This document shows, in pieces, positions 51,462 to 60,659 of a stretch of DNA of 64,000 bases; position 1 is the stretch's first letter, and each line of letters begins with the position of its first letter. Under the pieces are notes generated by a model that worked only from the letters and a program-made list of their open reading frames with translations, did no database searches and had not been told where the DNA came from. The position numbers and the translations under genes are program-made. The stretch covers positions 310,001-374,000 of the forward strand of contig JADKCI010000001.1 in assembly GCA_016714645.1 (NCBI GenBank), written 5' to 3'. The DNA comes from Chromatiaceae bacterium (GTDB lineage Bacteria; Pseudomonadota; Gammaproteobacteria; Chromatiales; Chromatiaceae).

Positions 51462-51797
51462 CAAAAAGGTCCAAATTACCAAACGAACCCATTTCAGTTT
51501 TGAACAGAAGGGATTGGTGAAGGGGTCAGGCTCGGATCAATCTTGGTTTTGTCTTTGATCGCCAGGCTGCTGGCAGTCATGAGATCTGGTATAACCCGCA
51601 AATGAGCGCAAAATCAACGCCGTCATCCAACCGCCCATCGGCAATCCACTAACATCGCGGGTGAACCATGCGCCTGGAAGATGCCCTGAGTTTTAGCCCG
51701 GTCGCGGCCCTGTCCGGGGGCTGACGTCATGCGCGCCCGGGACTATGGCCGCTTCAGCCTGACCGCCGTGGGCGCCTATCGCGCCCGCAGCCTGCTG
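51462..51797 (+). repeat. right copy of the duplicated block flanking the copper island
   Basis: In order, this block holds a 56-bp repeat (51462-51517, matches 33483-33538), a 60-bp internal piece of hicA (51543-51602, matches 34032-34091), and a 166-bp segment (51632-51797, matches 34275-34440). The last includes the 18-codon permease-1 relic MRLEDALSFSPVAALSGG (51668-51724). HicB and most of hicA are missing between the pieces, so this copy has suffered deletions that the left copy has not. Confidence 0.88.
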
Positions 51798-52928
51798 ACG
51801 GTGACCGGCATTGCCATTGGCATCGCCGCCGTGGTTCTGCTCACCGCCATCGGCGAGGGCATCCATCGCTTCGTCCTCACCGAGTTCACCCAGTTCGGTA
51901 CCCATTTGCTGACCATTGCCCCCGGCAAGGTGACGACCCTGGGCATGTCGGGGGCCATCGTCAGCAATGTCCGCCCCCTGAGCCTGGCGGATGCCCAGGC
52001 CCTGAGCCGCTTACCGGGGGTAGAGGCCCTGGTGCCCGTGATCCAGGGCAATGCCGCCGTGGAGGGCAATGGCCGGACGCGCCGCACCCTGGTGCTGGGG
52101 GCGAGTAGCCAGGTACCCCGGGTCTGGCGCATGCAGCCCGAACTGGGCCGCTTCCTGCCGGACGAAGGGGGTGGCGGGGGGCGGGCCCTGGCCGTGCTGG
52201 GCGCCAAGCTCAAGGCGGAACTCTTCGGCGCCGCCTCGCCCCTGGGGGCCCGCATTCGCATTGGCGGCGAGCCCTATCGCGTGGTCGGGGTCATGGAGGC
52301 TAAGGGCCAGATGCTGGGCTTTGACCTGGACGATACCATCTTCATCCCGGTGGAGCGGGCACTGGCCCTCTTCAATCGCGACAGCCTGATGGAGATCGAC
52401 CTTCTCTACGCGTCGGAGGCCAGCGGCGAGGCGGTAGCCGAGCGGGTGCGCCGGGTCCTGCTGGAGCGGCATGGCCACGAGGACTTCACCATCACCACCC
52501 AGGATCAGATGCTGGAGGTCGCCGGCTCGGTGCTGGACGTCCTGACCCTGGCCGTCGGCGCCATCGGGGGCATCTCCCTGGCCGTCGGTGCTATCGGCAT
52601 CCTGACCATCATGACCATCGCCGTGGGCGAGCGCCGCCGGGAGATCGGCCTGCTGCGGGCATTGGGCGCCTCCCAGGGCCAGATTCTCTTGCTCTTCCTG
52701 GGCGAGGCCCTGGTCCTGGCCCTCCTCGGTGGGCTGGCCGGCCTCACCCTGGGGCTGGGCGGGGCGGGGCTCATCGGCGCCCTGGTACCGGCCCTGCCGA
52801 CCCATATCGCCTGGCAATTCGCCCTTGCCGCCGAGGTCAGCGCCGGCCTCATCGGCCTGGTCGCGGGGGTCCTGCCCGCCCTGCGGGCGGCCCGGCTCGA
52901 TCCCATCCTGGCCCTGCGCGACGAATGA
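51729..52928 (+). CDS. MacB/FtsX-type ABC transporter permease 2
   Basis: This is an intact 399-residue inner-membrane permease of the MacB type. It has an N-terminal helix (SLLTVTGIAIGIAAVVLLTA, about 19-42), a periplasmic MacB_PCD domain (about 50-245) and three C-terminal helices. The ATG lies four bases after the stop of an 18-codon permease-1 relic (51668-51724), which may act as a coupled leader. Two truncated copies of the 5' end of this gene lie at 33359-33403 and 34371-34440. It probably works with permease 1 at 32153-33358 as a two-permease exporter. It is about 30% similar to permease 1 by eye. Confidence 0.9.
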   Translation: MRARDYGRFSLTAVGAYRARSLLTVTGIAIGIAAVVLLTAIGEGIHRFVLTEFTQFGTHLLTIAPGKVTTLGMSGAIVSNVRPLSLADAQALSRLPGVEALVPVIQGNAAVEGNGRTRRTLVLGASSQVPRVWRMQPELGRFLPDEGGGGGRALAVLGAKLKAELFGAASPLGARIRIGGEPYRVVGVMEAKGQMLGFDLDDTIFIPVERALALFNRDSLMEIDLLYASEASGEAVAERVRRVLLERHGHEDFTITTQDQMLEVAGSVLDVLTLAVGAIGGISLAVGAIGILTIMTIAVGERRREIGLLRALGASQGQILLLFLGEALVLALLGGLAGLTLGLGGAGLIGALVPALPTHIAWQFALAAEVSAGLIGLVAGVLPALRAARLDPILALRDE

Positions 52929-52952
52929 GCCCCTGCCTGCCAGGGCCAGGAG

Positions 52953-53006
52953 GCGCCGGACTCGCCGGCCCGGGAAGCCGAAAACTCGGGTGTGTTGGGT
53001 ATACAA
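52953..53006 (+). repeat. dispersed promoter-proximal element, copy 1
   Basis: CGGCCCGGGAAGCCGAAAAC followed by a segment ending GTGTTGGGTATACAAT is closely matched at 57829-57870 and in part at 60545-60571. It lies directly upstream of yebC and includes a likely -10 region (TATACAAT). Confidence 0.65.
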
Positions 53007-53040
53007 TGCCGCCCATTCAGGCATTCTGGAGGAGAGATCC

Positions 53041-53793
53041 ATGGCCGGTCATAGTAAATGGGCCAATATCAAGCATCGCAAAGCGGCGCAGGACAAAAAG
53101 CGCGGTTCGATGTGGACCAAGCTGATCCGCGAGGTGACGGTGGCGGCGCGGGAGGGCGGCGCCGATGCGGGGATGAATCCGCGCCTGCGCCTGGCCATGG
53201 ACAAGGCCTTCACGGCTAACATGCCCCGGGACACGGTGGAGCGCGCCATCAAGCGCGGCGCCGGCGGCACCGAGGGCGAGCAGTACGAGGAGATCCGTTA
53301 CGAGGGCTATGGCCCCGGCGGGGTGGCGGTGATGGTCGATTGCATGACCGATAACCGTAATCGTACCGCCGCCGATGTGCGGCACGCCTTTTCCAAGTAT
53401 GGCGGCAACCTGGGCACCGGCGGCTCCGTGGCCTATCTCTTCACCAAGCAGGGCGTGATCAGTTTCCCGCCCGGCGTGGACGAGGATGCCCTGATGGAGG
53501 CGGCCCTGGAGGCGGGCGCCGAGGACGTGGTCAGCCATGATGACGGCTCCCTGGAAGTCATCATGACCCCCGAGGATTTCGGGCCCGTGCGCGATGCCCT
53601 GACCATCGCCGGCTTCGCCCAGGGGGAAGGGGACGTCACCTATAACGCCTCGACCCAGGCCACCTTGGAAGACCGCGATACGGTGGAGAAACTGCTGAAG
53701 ATGATCGACGCCCTGGAGGACCTGGACGACGTCCAGGAGGTCTATTCCAACGCCGACATCCCGGACGCCATCCTGGCCGAACTGGAGGCCTGA
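53041..53793 (+). CDS. yebC: YebC/PmpR family regulator (TACO1-like)
   Basis: YebC proteins act as transcription regulators and, in recent work, as translation factors that help ribosomes at proline stretches. The 250-residue protein starts MAGHSKWANIKHRKAAQDKK, the family hallmark. It continues with GTGGSVAYLFTKQG and VYSNADIPDAILAELEA at the end. Length and motifs are canonical. GGAGGAGAG is upstream of the ATG. It begins the ruvCA operon, as in many gammaproteobacteria, and its last codons carry the ribosome site for ruvC. Confidence 0.96.
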   Translation: MAGHSKWANIKHRKAAQDKKRGSMWTKLIREVTVAAREGGADAGMNPRLRLAMDKAFTANMPRDTVERAIKRGAGGTEGEQYEEIRYEGYGPGGVAVMVDCMTDNRNRTAADVRHAFSKYGGNLGTGGSVAYLFTKQGVISFPPGVDEDALMEAALEAGAEDVVSHDDGSLEVIMTPEDFGPVRDALTIAGFAQGEGDVTYNASTQATLEDRDTVEKLLKMIDALEDLDDVQEVYSNADIPDAILAELEA

Positions 53794-53795
53794 TT

Positions 53796-54398
53796 CTGGC
53801 CCCCCTCTCACCCCTCGCCCAGCCCCGGGACGCCGCCTCTGGCCCCCTACCGATCCTGGGCCGGGCCGCTAGCCGGGCCCTGCGCCATCGCATCCTGGGC
53901 ATCGACCCGGGCTCCCGCAACACCGGCTTCGGGGTCATCGACACGGACGGCCAGCACAGCCTGCGCATCGCCAGCGGCTGCATCCGGGTCGGCGACCAGC
54001 CCTGGCCGGACCGGCTGGGGCTGATCTTTGACGCCGTCGCCCAGGTGGTGGCGGATTATGCCCCCCACGAGATGGCGGTGGAACAGCTCATCTTTGCCCG
54101 CGATCCGACCGCCGCGCTCAAGCTGGGCCAGGCCCGCGGCGCCGTGCTCTGCGCCGGGCTCAAGGCGGGCGTTCAGGTGCATGAATACAGCCCCAAGTCC
54201 GTCAAGCTGGCGGTGGTTGGCAGCGGCGGGGCGGAAAAGTCACAGGTCCAGCACATGGTGCGCATCCTTCTGGCACTGCCGGAGTTGCCGGGGGAGGACG
54301 AGGCCGACGCCCTGGCCCTGGCCCTCTGCCACGCCCACTCCATGGGCATTCCCGCGCGCCGGCGCGCCGCTGCCTCCTGGCGGGATTTTCGGCCATGA
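53796..54398 (+). CDS. ruvC: Holliday junction endonuclease RuvC, non-canonical start
   Basis: RuvC resolves Holliday junctions. The conserved start ILGIDPGSRNTGFGV (first catalytic Asp), VEQLIFARDP (Glu) and the final DEADALALALCHAH (two Asp) are present, so the active site is complete. No ATG, GTG or TTG occurs in any frame between the yebC stop (53793) and the first conserved residues. The best start is CTG at 53796, seven bases after GGAGG (53784-53788). ATT at 53793, overlapping the stop, is an alternative. The CTG start gives 200 residues with an extra N-terminal stretch of about 32 residues compared with the usual 173. Standard gene finders would cut it at an internal GTG (54045) and lose the first Asp. 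Confidence 0.88.
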   Translation: MAPLSPLAQPRDAASGPLPILGRAASRALRHRILGIDPGSRNTGFGVIDTDGQHSLRIASGCIRVGDQPWPDRLGLIFDAVAQVVADYAPHEMAVEQLIFARDPTAALKLGQARGAVLCAGLKAGVQVHEYSPKSVKLAVVGSGGAEKSQVQHMVRILLALPELPGEDEADALALALCHAHSMGIPARRRAAASWRDFRP

Positions 54399-54994
54399 TC
54401 GGACGCCTGCGCGGTGACATCATCGACAAGCGGCCACCCTGGCTGCTCCTGGACGTCAACGGGGTCGGCTACGAGCTGGAGGCCCCCATGTCCACCTTCT
54501 ACGACCTGCCCGCCGTGGGCGCGACCGTCACCCTGGTGACCCACCTGGCGGTGCGGGAGGACGCCCACACCCTCTACGGCTTTCTGCGGGAGGCCGACCG
54601 CGTCCTCTTCCGCGATCTGCTCAAGGTGACCGGTGTTGGGGCCCGCATGGCCCTGGCCATCCTGTCCGGCATGGACGCCCGCCGCTTCGCCCAGTGTGTC
54701 GAACAGGAGGATCATACCGCCCTGATGCGGCTACCCGGCATTGGCAAGAAGACCGCCGAGCGCCTGGTGATCGAGATGCGCGACCGCGTGGGCGCCCTCG
54801 CGGCGGGACTCCCCGCGACCGCTACGGTCCCCGCGCGGGTCCCGGCGGAGGCCGCCCCCCTGAGCGATGCCATCGCGGCCCTGATCGCCCTGGGCTACCG
54901 GCCTTTGGACGCCAACCGCATGGCCCGCGCCGCCGATGACGGTACCAAGACCTCCGAGGAGATCATCCGCGCCGCCCTGAGGGGAGTGGCATGA
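54395..54994 (+). CDS. ruvA: Holliday junction branch-migration protein RuvA
   Basis: RuvA binds four-way junctions and loads the RuvB motor. The 199-residue protein has the N-terminal OB domain (MIGRLRGDIIDKRPPWLLLD), two helix-hairpin-helix motifs (LLKVTGVGARMALAIL; LMRLPGIGKKTAERLVIEM), and domain III after a Pro/Ala linker (ALIALGYRPLDANRMAR). It overlaps ruvC by ATGA. RuvB is not the next gene; a dioxygenase is, so ruvB must lie outside this window. Confidence 0.97.
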   Translation: MIGRLRGDIIDKRPPWLLLDVNGVGYELEAPMSTFYDLPAVGATVTLVTHLAVREDAHTLYGFLREADRVLFRDLLKVTGVGARMALAILSGMDARRFAQCVEQEDHTALMRLPGIGKKTAERLVIEMRDRVGALAAGLPATATVPARVPAEAAPLSDAIAALIALGYRPLDANRMARAADDGTKTSEEIIRAALRGVA

Positions 54995-55061
54995 ACCTTC
55001 ACCCCCAGACCGCTCCATCGGGACCCTCCGGATTCACGCCCCACCTCGGGAAGCCTCAGCC

Positions 55062-55670
55062 ATGACCCCCATCCACCGCGACATCATCCCCCTGCCAAGC
55101 ATCCGCGAGGTCAAACCCGGGAGCTTTATCTTCGCCCGCCCCAATGCCCTGCCGCCGAGCTTCTGCGATGAGGTCATCGCCCGTTTCGAGGCCCACCCGG
55201 AGCAGCAGCACGAGGGGCGCATCGGCCAGGTTCAGGCCAAGGATCTCGCCATCAAGGCCACGACGGATCTGGTGGTGAGCGACAAGGAGGACTGGGGGGA
55301 TGTGGATCAGATGTTCTTCCGCTCCCTGGCCGCCGCCCTGCGGGAGTTTCGCGAGACCTACACCTACTTCAAGGGGCCCTTCAAGGACATGGGCTATCAG
55401 GTCCAGCGTTATCAGGCGGGGGAGTACTATCACTGGCACATCGACGGCGGTAGCCACGAATTCAGCCAGCGCCAACTCGTCGCCCTCTGGTATCTCAATG
55501 AGGTGCCCGGCCCCGGCGGCGAGACCCAGTTCGCCTATCAGGATGTCAGCATCAGGCCCGAGCGCGGCACCCTGGTCCTCTTTCCCCCCTTCTGGACCCA
55601 CGAACACCGCGCCGCCCGCCTGGAGGCGGGGGTGAAATACATCGCCACCACCTGGGTGGTCTTCGCCTGA
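55062..55670 (+). CDS. 2-oxoglutarate/Fe(II)-dependent dioxygenase (prolyl-4-hydroxylase type)
   Basis: This 202-residue enzyme has the double-stranded beta-helix of the 2OG-Fe(II) family. It keeps the HxD motif in YYHWHIDGG, the distal His in HEHRAARLEAG, and Lys in VKYIATTW as the probable 2OG ligand. Related proteins hydroxylate prolyl or other residues. The N-terminus (PGSFIFARPNALPPSFCDEV) is typical. It is the gene after ruvA with a gap of about 67 bases. No substrate can be inferred. Confidence 0.88.
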   Translation: MTPIHRDIIPLPSIREVKPGSFIFARPNALPPSFCDEVIARFEAHPEQQHEGRIGQVQAKDLAIKATTDLVVSDKEDWGDVDQMFFRSLAAALREFRETYTYFKGPFKDMGYQVQRYQAGEYYHWHIDGGSHEFSQRQLVALWYLNEVPGPGGETQFAYQDVSIRPERGTLVLFPPFWTHEHRAARLEAGVKYIATTWVVFA

Positions 55671-55681
55671 ACTTTGCGGCC

Positions 55682-57718
55682 CTATCCCCCCGGTATGGGC
55701 GGCAAGAGCTCGGACAGGCGCAGCGGCTCCAGCCCCAGACGGGCCCGGTAGATGATGCGGTAGGCTAGGACACGCTCGACATAGCCCCGGGTCTCGGCGT
55801 AGGGAATGGCAACAATCCAGAGGTCCGTCTCGGTACAGGCCTCGGGGAGCCAGCGGGCCACCCGGTGGGGCCCGGCGTTATAGGCGGCGGTGGCCAGGGC
55901 CGGGTGGCCGAAGCGGTCCCGCATCCCCGCGAGATAGGTGCTCCCCAGATTGATGTTCCGTTCCGGTTCCAGGATGGCGCCACGCCCCGGCGCCGGCTCG
56001 CCGGCCGCGACCGCCAGTTCCTGGGCGGTACCGGGCATGAGTTGCATCAGCCCCAGGGCCCCGGCCTGGGAGGCTACCGTGGGATTGAAGACACTCTCCT
56101 GACGGATTACCCCATAGATCCAGTCCTCGGGCAGCCCCGTCTGCCAGGCCTGCTCCTCCACCAGGCCCCGATAGGCGAGGGGAAAGCGCAGTTCGAGGTC
56201 GTCCCAGTAGTCGGTGCGGGCCAGGGTAAAAATCGCCTGGTCATGCCAACCCAGCCCCGCGGCCAGGGTGGCGGCGGCCCGCAGATCGGGGGCCTCCAGG
56301 TCGCGGGTCAGGGTGCGCCACTCCCGGCGCATGTCCGCGTCCCGGCCCAGGCGCTGGAGTTCCCGAATCCGCTCCAGGGCGGGCGCGGTGGCGAGGCGGC
56401 GGAGGCGCTCGGGCTCGACGGGTACCGGGCGCGACTCCAGGGGATAGGGGAGCCCGAGGCGGTCCGCCGCCAGCAGGCCCCAGAGGCTGCGCTGGCCAGC
56501 GGCGGCCGCGAAGCTCTCCCGGGCCGCCGCGTCTTGACCCAGGGCGGCCTCGGCGCGCCCCTGCCAGTAGAGCCAGCGATCACGCTTCTCCATCTGGTCG
56601 GGCATGCGCCGCACCCACTCCGCCACCCGCGCCCAATCCCGCTGGCCAATGGCCGCCCGCAGGCGCCGCTCCTGGGCCTCCAGGTTTTCGTCATGCGCCG
56701 CCATCCGGTCCCAGAGCGCCAGCCCCCGGGGGCCATCGACCGGGGTGAGGGCCTGGCCCACCGCCGCATGGGCGCGATCCCAGGCCAAGGGGTCCCGTTC
56801 CAGGGTATCGGCATGGGTTGCCAGGGCGAGGGCGGCCTGCTCGGGCGTCGTCCGCGCGAGGTTGACGATGCCAACCGCCAGGATGGCCGCCGCCAGGGGG
56901 GGCGGGACCGGGTTGGCGCCCGTTGGGGCGCTGGGCCGGGTCCTGTTCAGGGCATTGGCCTGGGCGCTGGGTGGGGTGCTCGCCTGGCCGTCCGCCCGTG
57001 CCGGTTCCGGCAGGGGCTCCAGCACCCGGGCCGGGCGAGCCAGCACCGCCAGCCCGTAGTCGAGCCAGGGCCGCTCCGACGCCGGCAGCCAGGTGCCCAG
57101 GTGGCGGGCCAGCCCCGTCTCCCCGGCCTCCAGGGCCAGCCGGATCCGCGCCCAGAGCCGTTCCGAGGTCAGGCCGCCCTGGGTCCGCCAGGCCTCGAAG
57201 AGGGGATCGCAGGCCGCCGGCTGGGAGCTGGGCCTCAGCCAGAGGGGCTCCAGCCGGGCGGGATCGAGGGCCCGGTCCGTCGCCCCCGTCTCGAGCAGTG
57301 CGCGCAGATAGAGACAGCGCCGCTCCACCGCGTCACCCTCCTCCCGGTAGATCCGCGCCAGATCCGCCCAGCGTTCGGCCTGGGCGAGGCGTTTGACATA
57401 GGCGGCGCGCAGCCGCTCCGCCAGGGGGGTATCCGGGAATTCGGCCAGGAAGGTCTCGATGGCGGCATCCGGCGCCGCCTGGTGATCACCCAGTTCGGCG
57501 AAACGCAGGTAGGGATACAGCGGATAGTCCCGGAGTTGGTCCCGCAGGGTCTCGAAGGTGGGGCGGTCCCCGCTCTTCAGGGCCCGCTCGGCCCGGAGGA
57601 AGGTGGCTCGGTCGGCCGTACGGTCGGCATCCTGGCCCCGCGCGGTTGCCGATACCGTCATGGCCGATATCAGCAGTATCCATAAGGCCCTGGGCCTCAT
57701 CAAGACAAGACGGGACAT
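55682..57718 (-). CDS. slt: soluble lytic murein transglycosylase (Slt70-like)
   Basis: This periplasmic exolytic transglycosylase has 678 residues with a signal peptide (MSRLVLMRPRALWILLISAM). A long helical, superhelical U/L region follows (about 35-480), and the C-terminal SLT domain has the catalytic Glu in GVIRQESVFNPT and the motif GALGLMQLMPGTA. An insertion of about 40 residues rich in Pro and Ala interrupts the middle of the helical ring (about 265-310), not usual for Slt70. The start at 57718 is supported by AGGAGA; a longer frame to 57925 is less likely. It converges with the dioxygenase gene across 11 bases. Confidence 0.93.
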   Translation of the reverse strand: MSRLVLMRPRALWILLISAMTVSATARGQDADRTADRATFLRAERALKSGDRPTFETLRDQLRDYPLYPYLRFAELGDHQAAPDAAIETFLAEFPDTPLAERLRAAYVKRLAQAERWADLARIYREEGDAVERRCLYLRALLETGATDRALDPARLEPLWLRPSSQPAACDPLFEAWRTQGGLTSERLWARIRLALEAGETGLARHLGTWLPASERPWLDYGLAVLARPARVLEPLPEPARADGQASTPPSAQANALNRTRPSAPTGANPVPPPLAAAILAVGIVNLARTTPEQAALALATHADTLERDPLAWDRAHAAVGQALTPVDGPRGLALWDRMAAHDENLEAQERRLRAAIGQRDWARVAEWVRRMPDQMEKRDRWLYWQGRAEAALGQDAAARESFAAAAGQRSLWGLLAADRLGLPYPLESRPVPVEPERLRRLATAPALERIRELQRLGRDADMRREWRTLTRDLEAPDLRAAATLAAGLGWHDQAIFTLARTDYWDDLELRFPLAYRGLVEEQAWQTGLPEDWIYGVIRQESVFNPTVASQAGALGLMQLMPGTAQELAVAAGEPAPGRGAILEPERNINLGSTYLAGMRDRFGHPALATAAYNAGPHRVARWLPEACTETDLWIVAIPYAETRGYVERVLAYRIIYRARLGLEPLRLSELLPPIPGG

Positions 57719-57817
57719 CGGGGTCTCCTTTGAATCGAGGCCCATTTTTGGGAAGCGCGATGCATTTTGCAAGTTGTGACGATTTCCTGCTCGCCTGGGG
57801 AGGTATTCACGGCGTCC

Positions 57818-57871
57818 CCCGCCGCCACCCGGCCCGGGATACCGAAAACTTAAGTGTGTTGGGTATATTTT
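57818..57871 (+). repeat. dispersed promoter-proximal element, copy 2
   Basis: CGGCCCGGGATACCGAAAAC followed by a segment ending GTGTTGGGTATATTTT repeats the element upstream of yebC (52953-53006). It stands upstream of the truncated DUF4143 gene and could have driven it. Confidence 0.65.
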
Positions 57872-57937
57872 ACAGAAGAGACGCCTATAACTATGCAAAT
57901 CGAATCTGTAAGCTGCGATCTGCATAAAATTCCATGA

Positions 57938-58678
57938 TTGACCGTGATATTTTGGAGGAACTACGCCGATCGGCGGCCGAGTACCCGGTTGTTACTGCAA
58001 ACCTACGTCGAACGGGACGTCCGGGCGCTGATTCAGGTGCGGGATTTATCCGTTTTCCAGAAATTCCTGACGATGTTGGCGGGCCGGGTGGGTCAGGTCA
58101 TCAACCTCGCCTCCCTGTCGAACGATGTTGGTGTCTCGGCGACCACCATCCGCAACTGGTTGTCGGTACTCATCGCCTCTTTCGTGGTGTTTGAGTTGTC
58201 ACCCTACTTCGAGAATATCCAGAAGCGGGTCATCAAATCGCCAAAGATTTATTTTGTCGATGTGGGGCTGGCGACCTTTCTGTTGGGCATCCGCACGCCG
58301 GAGCAACTGGCGCGTGATCCCTTGCGGGGCCATCTCTACGAAAACCTGGTCATCGCCGAGGTCTTGAAGGCCAGGTACAACGCTGGCCAGCGCCCCGAGT
58401 TGTTCTTCTACCGGGATTCGCAGGGTAATGAGGTGGATTTACTGATCCGTGAGGCCGGGTCCATGACGCCGGTCGAAATCAAATCGGCCAGCACCTTCAC
58501 CCCCCACTTCATCCAGGGCCTGGAACGCTTCCAGGCCCTCGGCGCCGTGCGGTGCGCGCCTGGCGTGGTCCTCTACAATGGCGACCAACGCTTTACGCTG
58601 CGGGGCGTGCGCATCTTCAATCCGCTAGCCGTCCCAGACCCGACCGATGAGATCCTGCGGCCCGGGCGCGCCCCTTCC

Positions 58679-58684
<6 letters not shown>
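57938..58684 (+). pseudogene. DUF4143-type ATPase, C-terminal remnant
   Basis: The frame encodes LLLQTYVERDVRALIQVRD, then a winged-helix-like DUF4143 part (LASLSNDVGVSATTIRNWLS) and the C-terminal nuclease-like section (GNEVDLLIREAGSMTPVEIK). Full proteins of this family are about 380-400 residues with an N-terminal P-loop ATPase domain, and that domain is absent here. The 5' end is lost, and the opening residues (TVIFWRNYADRRPST) do not fit the family, so the present start is arbitrary. Confidence 0.8.
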
Positions 58685-59346
<662 letters not shown>

Positions 59347-59350
<4 letters not shown>

Positions 59351-60498
59351 GGGGCCGGCTCGCCCAGAATGGCGCGGGCGCCGTCCACCACCCCGTCCTG
59401 ATCACTGGACAGGACGACCAGTGCGCCGGGCTCGATCCCCCCGGTGATCTGGGTCTGCTCCCAGTTGGCCAAGCCGGTCTGGACGGCACGCTGGCGTAGG
59501 CGGCCGGCTGCCTGGTCCAGGACCAGAAGGGTCCCGTCGGGCTTGAGGGCTGCGGTGGGCACCCGCAGGACGCCCTCGCGGCGTTCGACCAGGATCTCGA
59601 CGTCGGCGCTGTAGCCGGCTAGCCAAGCCAGTTCCACCGGCGGATCAATGACCTCGACCTCGACCTCCAGGGTGCGGGCCTGCTTCTCGGCGTCGAGGAC
59701 ATAGGGGGCCAGGCGCCGCACCCGGGCGGGAAAGACGCGATCGCCGAAGGCATCCAGGGTGACGCGGACCTCGGCGCCGGTCCGCACCTTGGCGGCGTCC
59801 ACCTCGTCGATGGGGGCCGAGACATAGTGACAGGCGTCGTCGATGAGATCGACCGCCGGGGGGGTGGGGATGCCGGGGGGCGAGGGCGTGGCGTATTCGC
59901 TCAGCTCGCCGGAGACCTCCGCGACGATGCCCGCGAAGGGGGCGGTCAGTTGGGTCTTGGCCAGATTGGCCCGGGCGAGGCCAATCTGGGCGGCGCTGAC
60001 CCGGGCCGTGGCCGCCGCCGCCTCGCAGTCGGCGCGACCGGCCTTGGCGCCGGTGATGGCGCGGTCCAGGACCTCCTCGGAGGTCAGCCGGCGCTGCTGC
60101 AGCTTGACCTGACGCGCGGCCTCGCGTTCGGCGTTCTCGGCGTTGAGGCAGGCGGAGCGGGATCGCGCCTCGGCGGCATCCGCCTCCCGTTCCGCCAGGG
60201 TGACCTGGGCGGCGAGATCGTCATTCCAGAGTTCAAGCAGCAGATCGCCGGCCTTGACCCGATCACCCTCGCGCACCGCCAGGGTCTTGATCTGACCACC
60301 AATGCTGGGCGCCAGTCGCGCCCGCCGGCAGGCCTTGAGGGTCCCGGCGCGGGTATTGGCGACGATCTCCTCGACCGTCCCCAACGTCGCCGCCTGGACC
60401 TTGACCACCACCGGTTCGGGTTCGCGCAGAGACCACCAGACCCCCAGGCCAGCGACGGCCAGGGCGGGCAGCACCCAGGTGCGGGCGGTAAGCGGCAT
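59347..60498 (-). CDS. periplasmic adaptor of a MacA/HlyD-type exporter
   Basis: This 383-residue membrane-fusion protein has an N-terminal signal anchor (TWVLPALAVAGLGVWWSL) and a lipoyl half (GTLKACRRARLAPSIGGQIK). A helical hairpin with several Cys follows (about 105-165; EADAAEARSRSACLNAENAE), then the second lipoyl half and a beta-barrel (ALKPDGTLLVLDQAAGRLRQ). It is the first gene of the adaptor-ATPase pair. Four or more Cys in the hairpin are unusual for an adaptor. A partial copy of the dispersed element precedes it. Confidence 0.9.
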
Positions 60499-60527
60499 GG
60501 TGGAGATCCCCGTGAAGCGTCAGATGT

Positions 60528-60571
60528 AATTGTATACCCAGCGCCCGCCGCCACCCGACCCGGGAAACCGA
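60528..60571. repeat. dispersed promoter-proximal element, partial copy 3
   Basis: CCGCCGCCACCCGACCCGGG and the next bases AAACCGA repeat the core of the elements at 52953 and 57818. On the minus strand the nearby CTGGGTATACAATTAC could be the -10 region for the adaptor gene and resembles the TTGGGTATACAAT end of copy 1. Confidence 0.5.
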
Positions 60572-60601
60572 CTCACGCTCCCGGCGAGAACCCAGGGGTA
60601 T

Positions 60602-60626
60602 AAAAAAGCCCGCCACGGGGGCGGGC
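60602..60626 (-). terminator. intrinsic terminator of the 141-residue protein gene
   Basis: On the minus strand GCCCGCC, five bases and GGCGGGC form a perfect seven-base stem (60608-60626), followed by six T (60602-60607). It lies about 33 bases after the stop at 60660. Confidence 0.9.
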
Positions 60627-60659
60627 TGACCGGGGCTGGCGCGGGGCCTCCAGCGGTCA

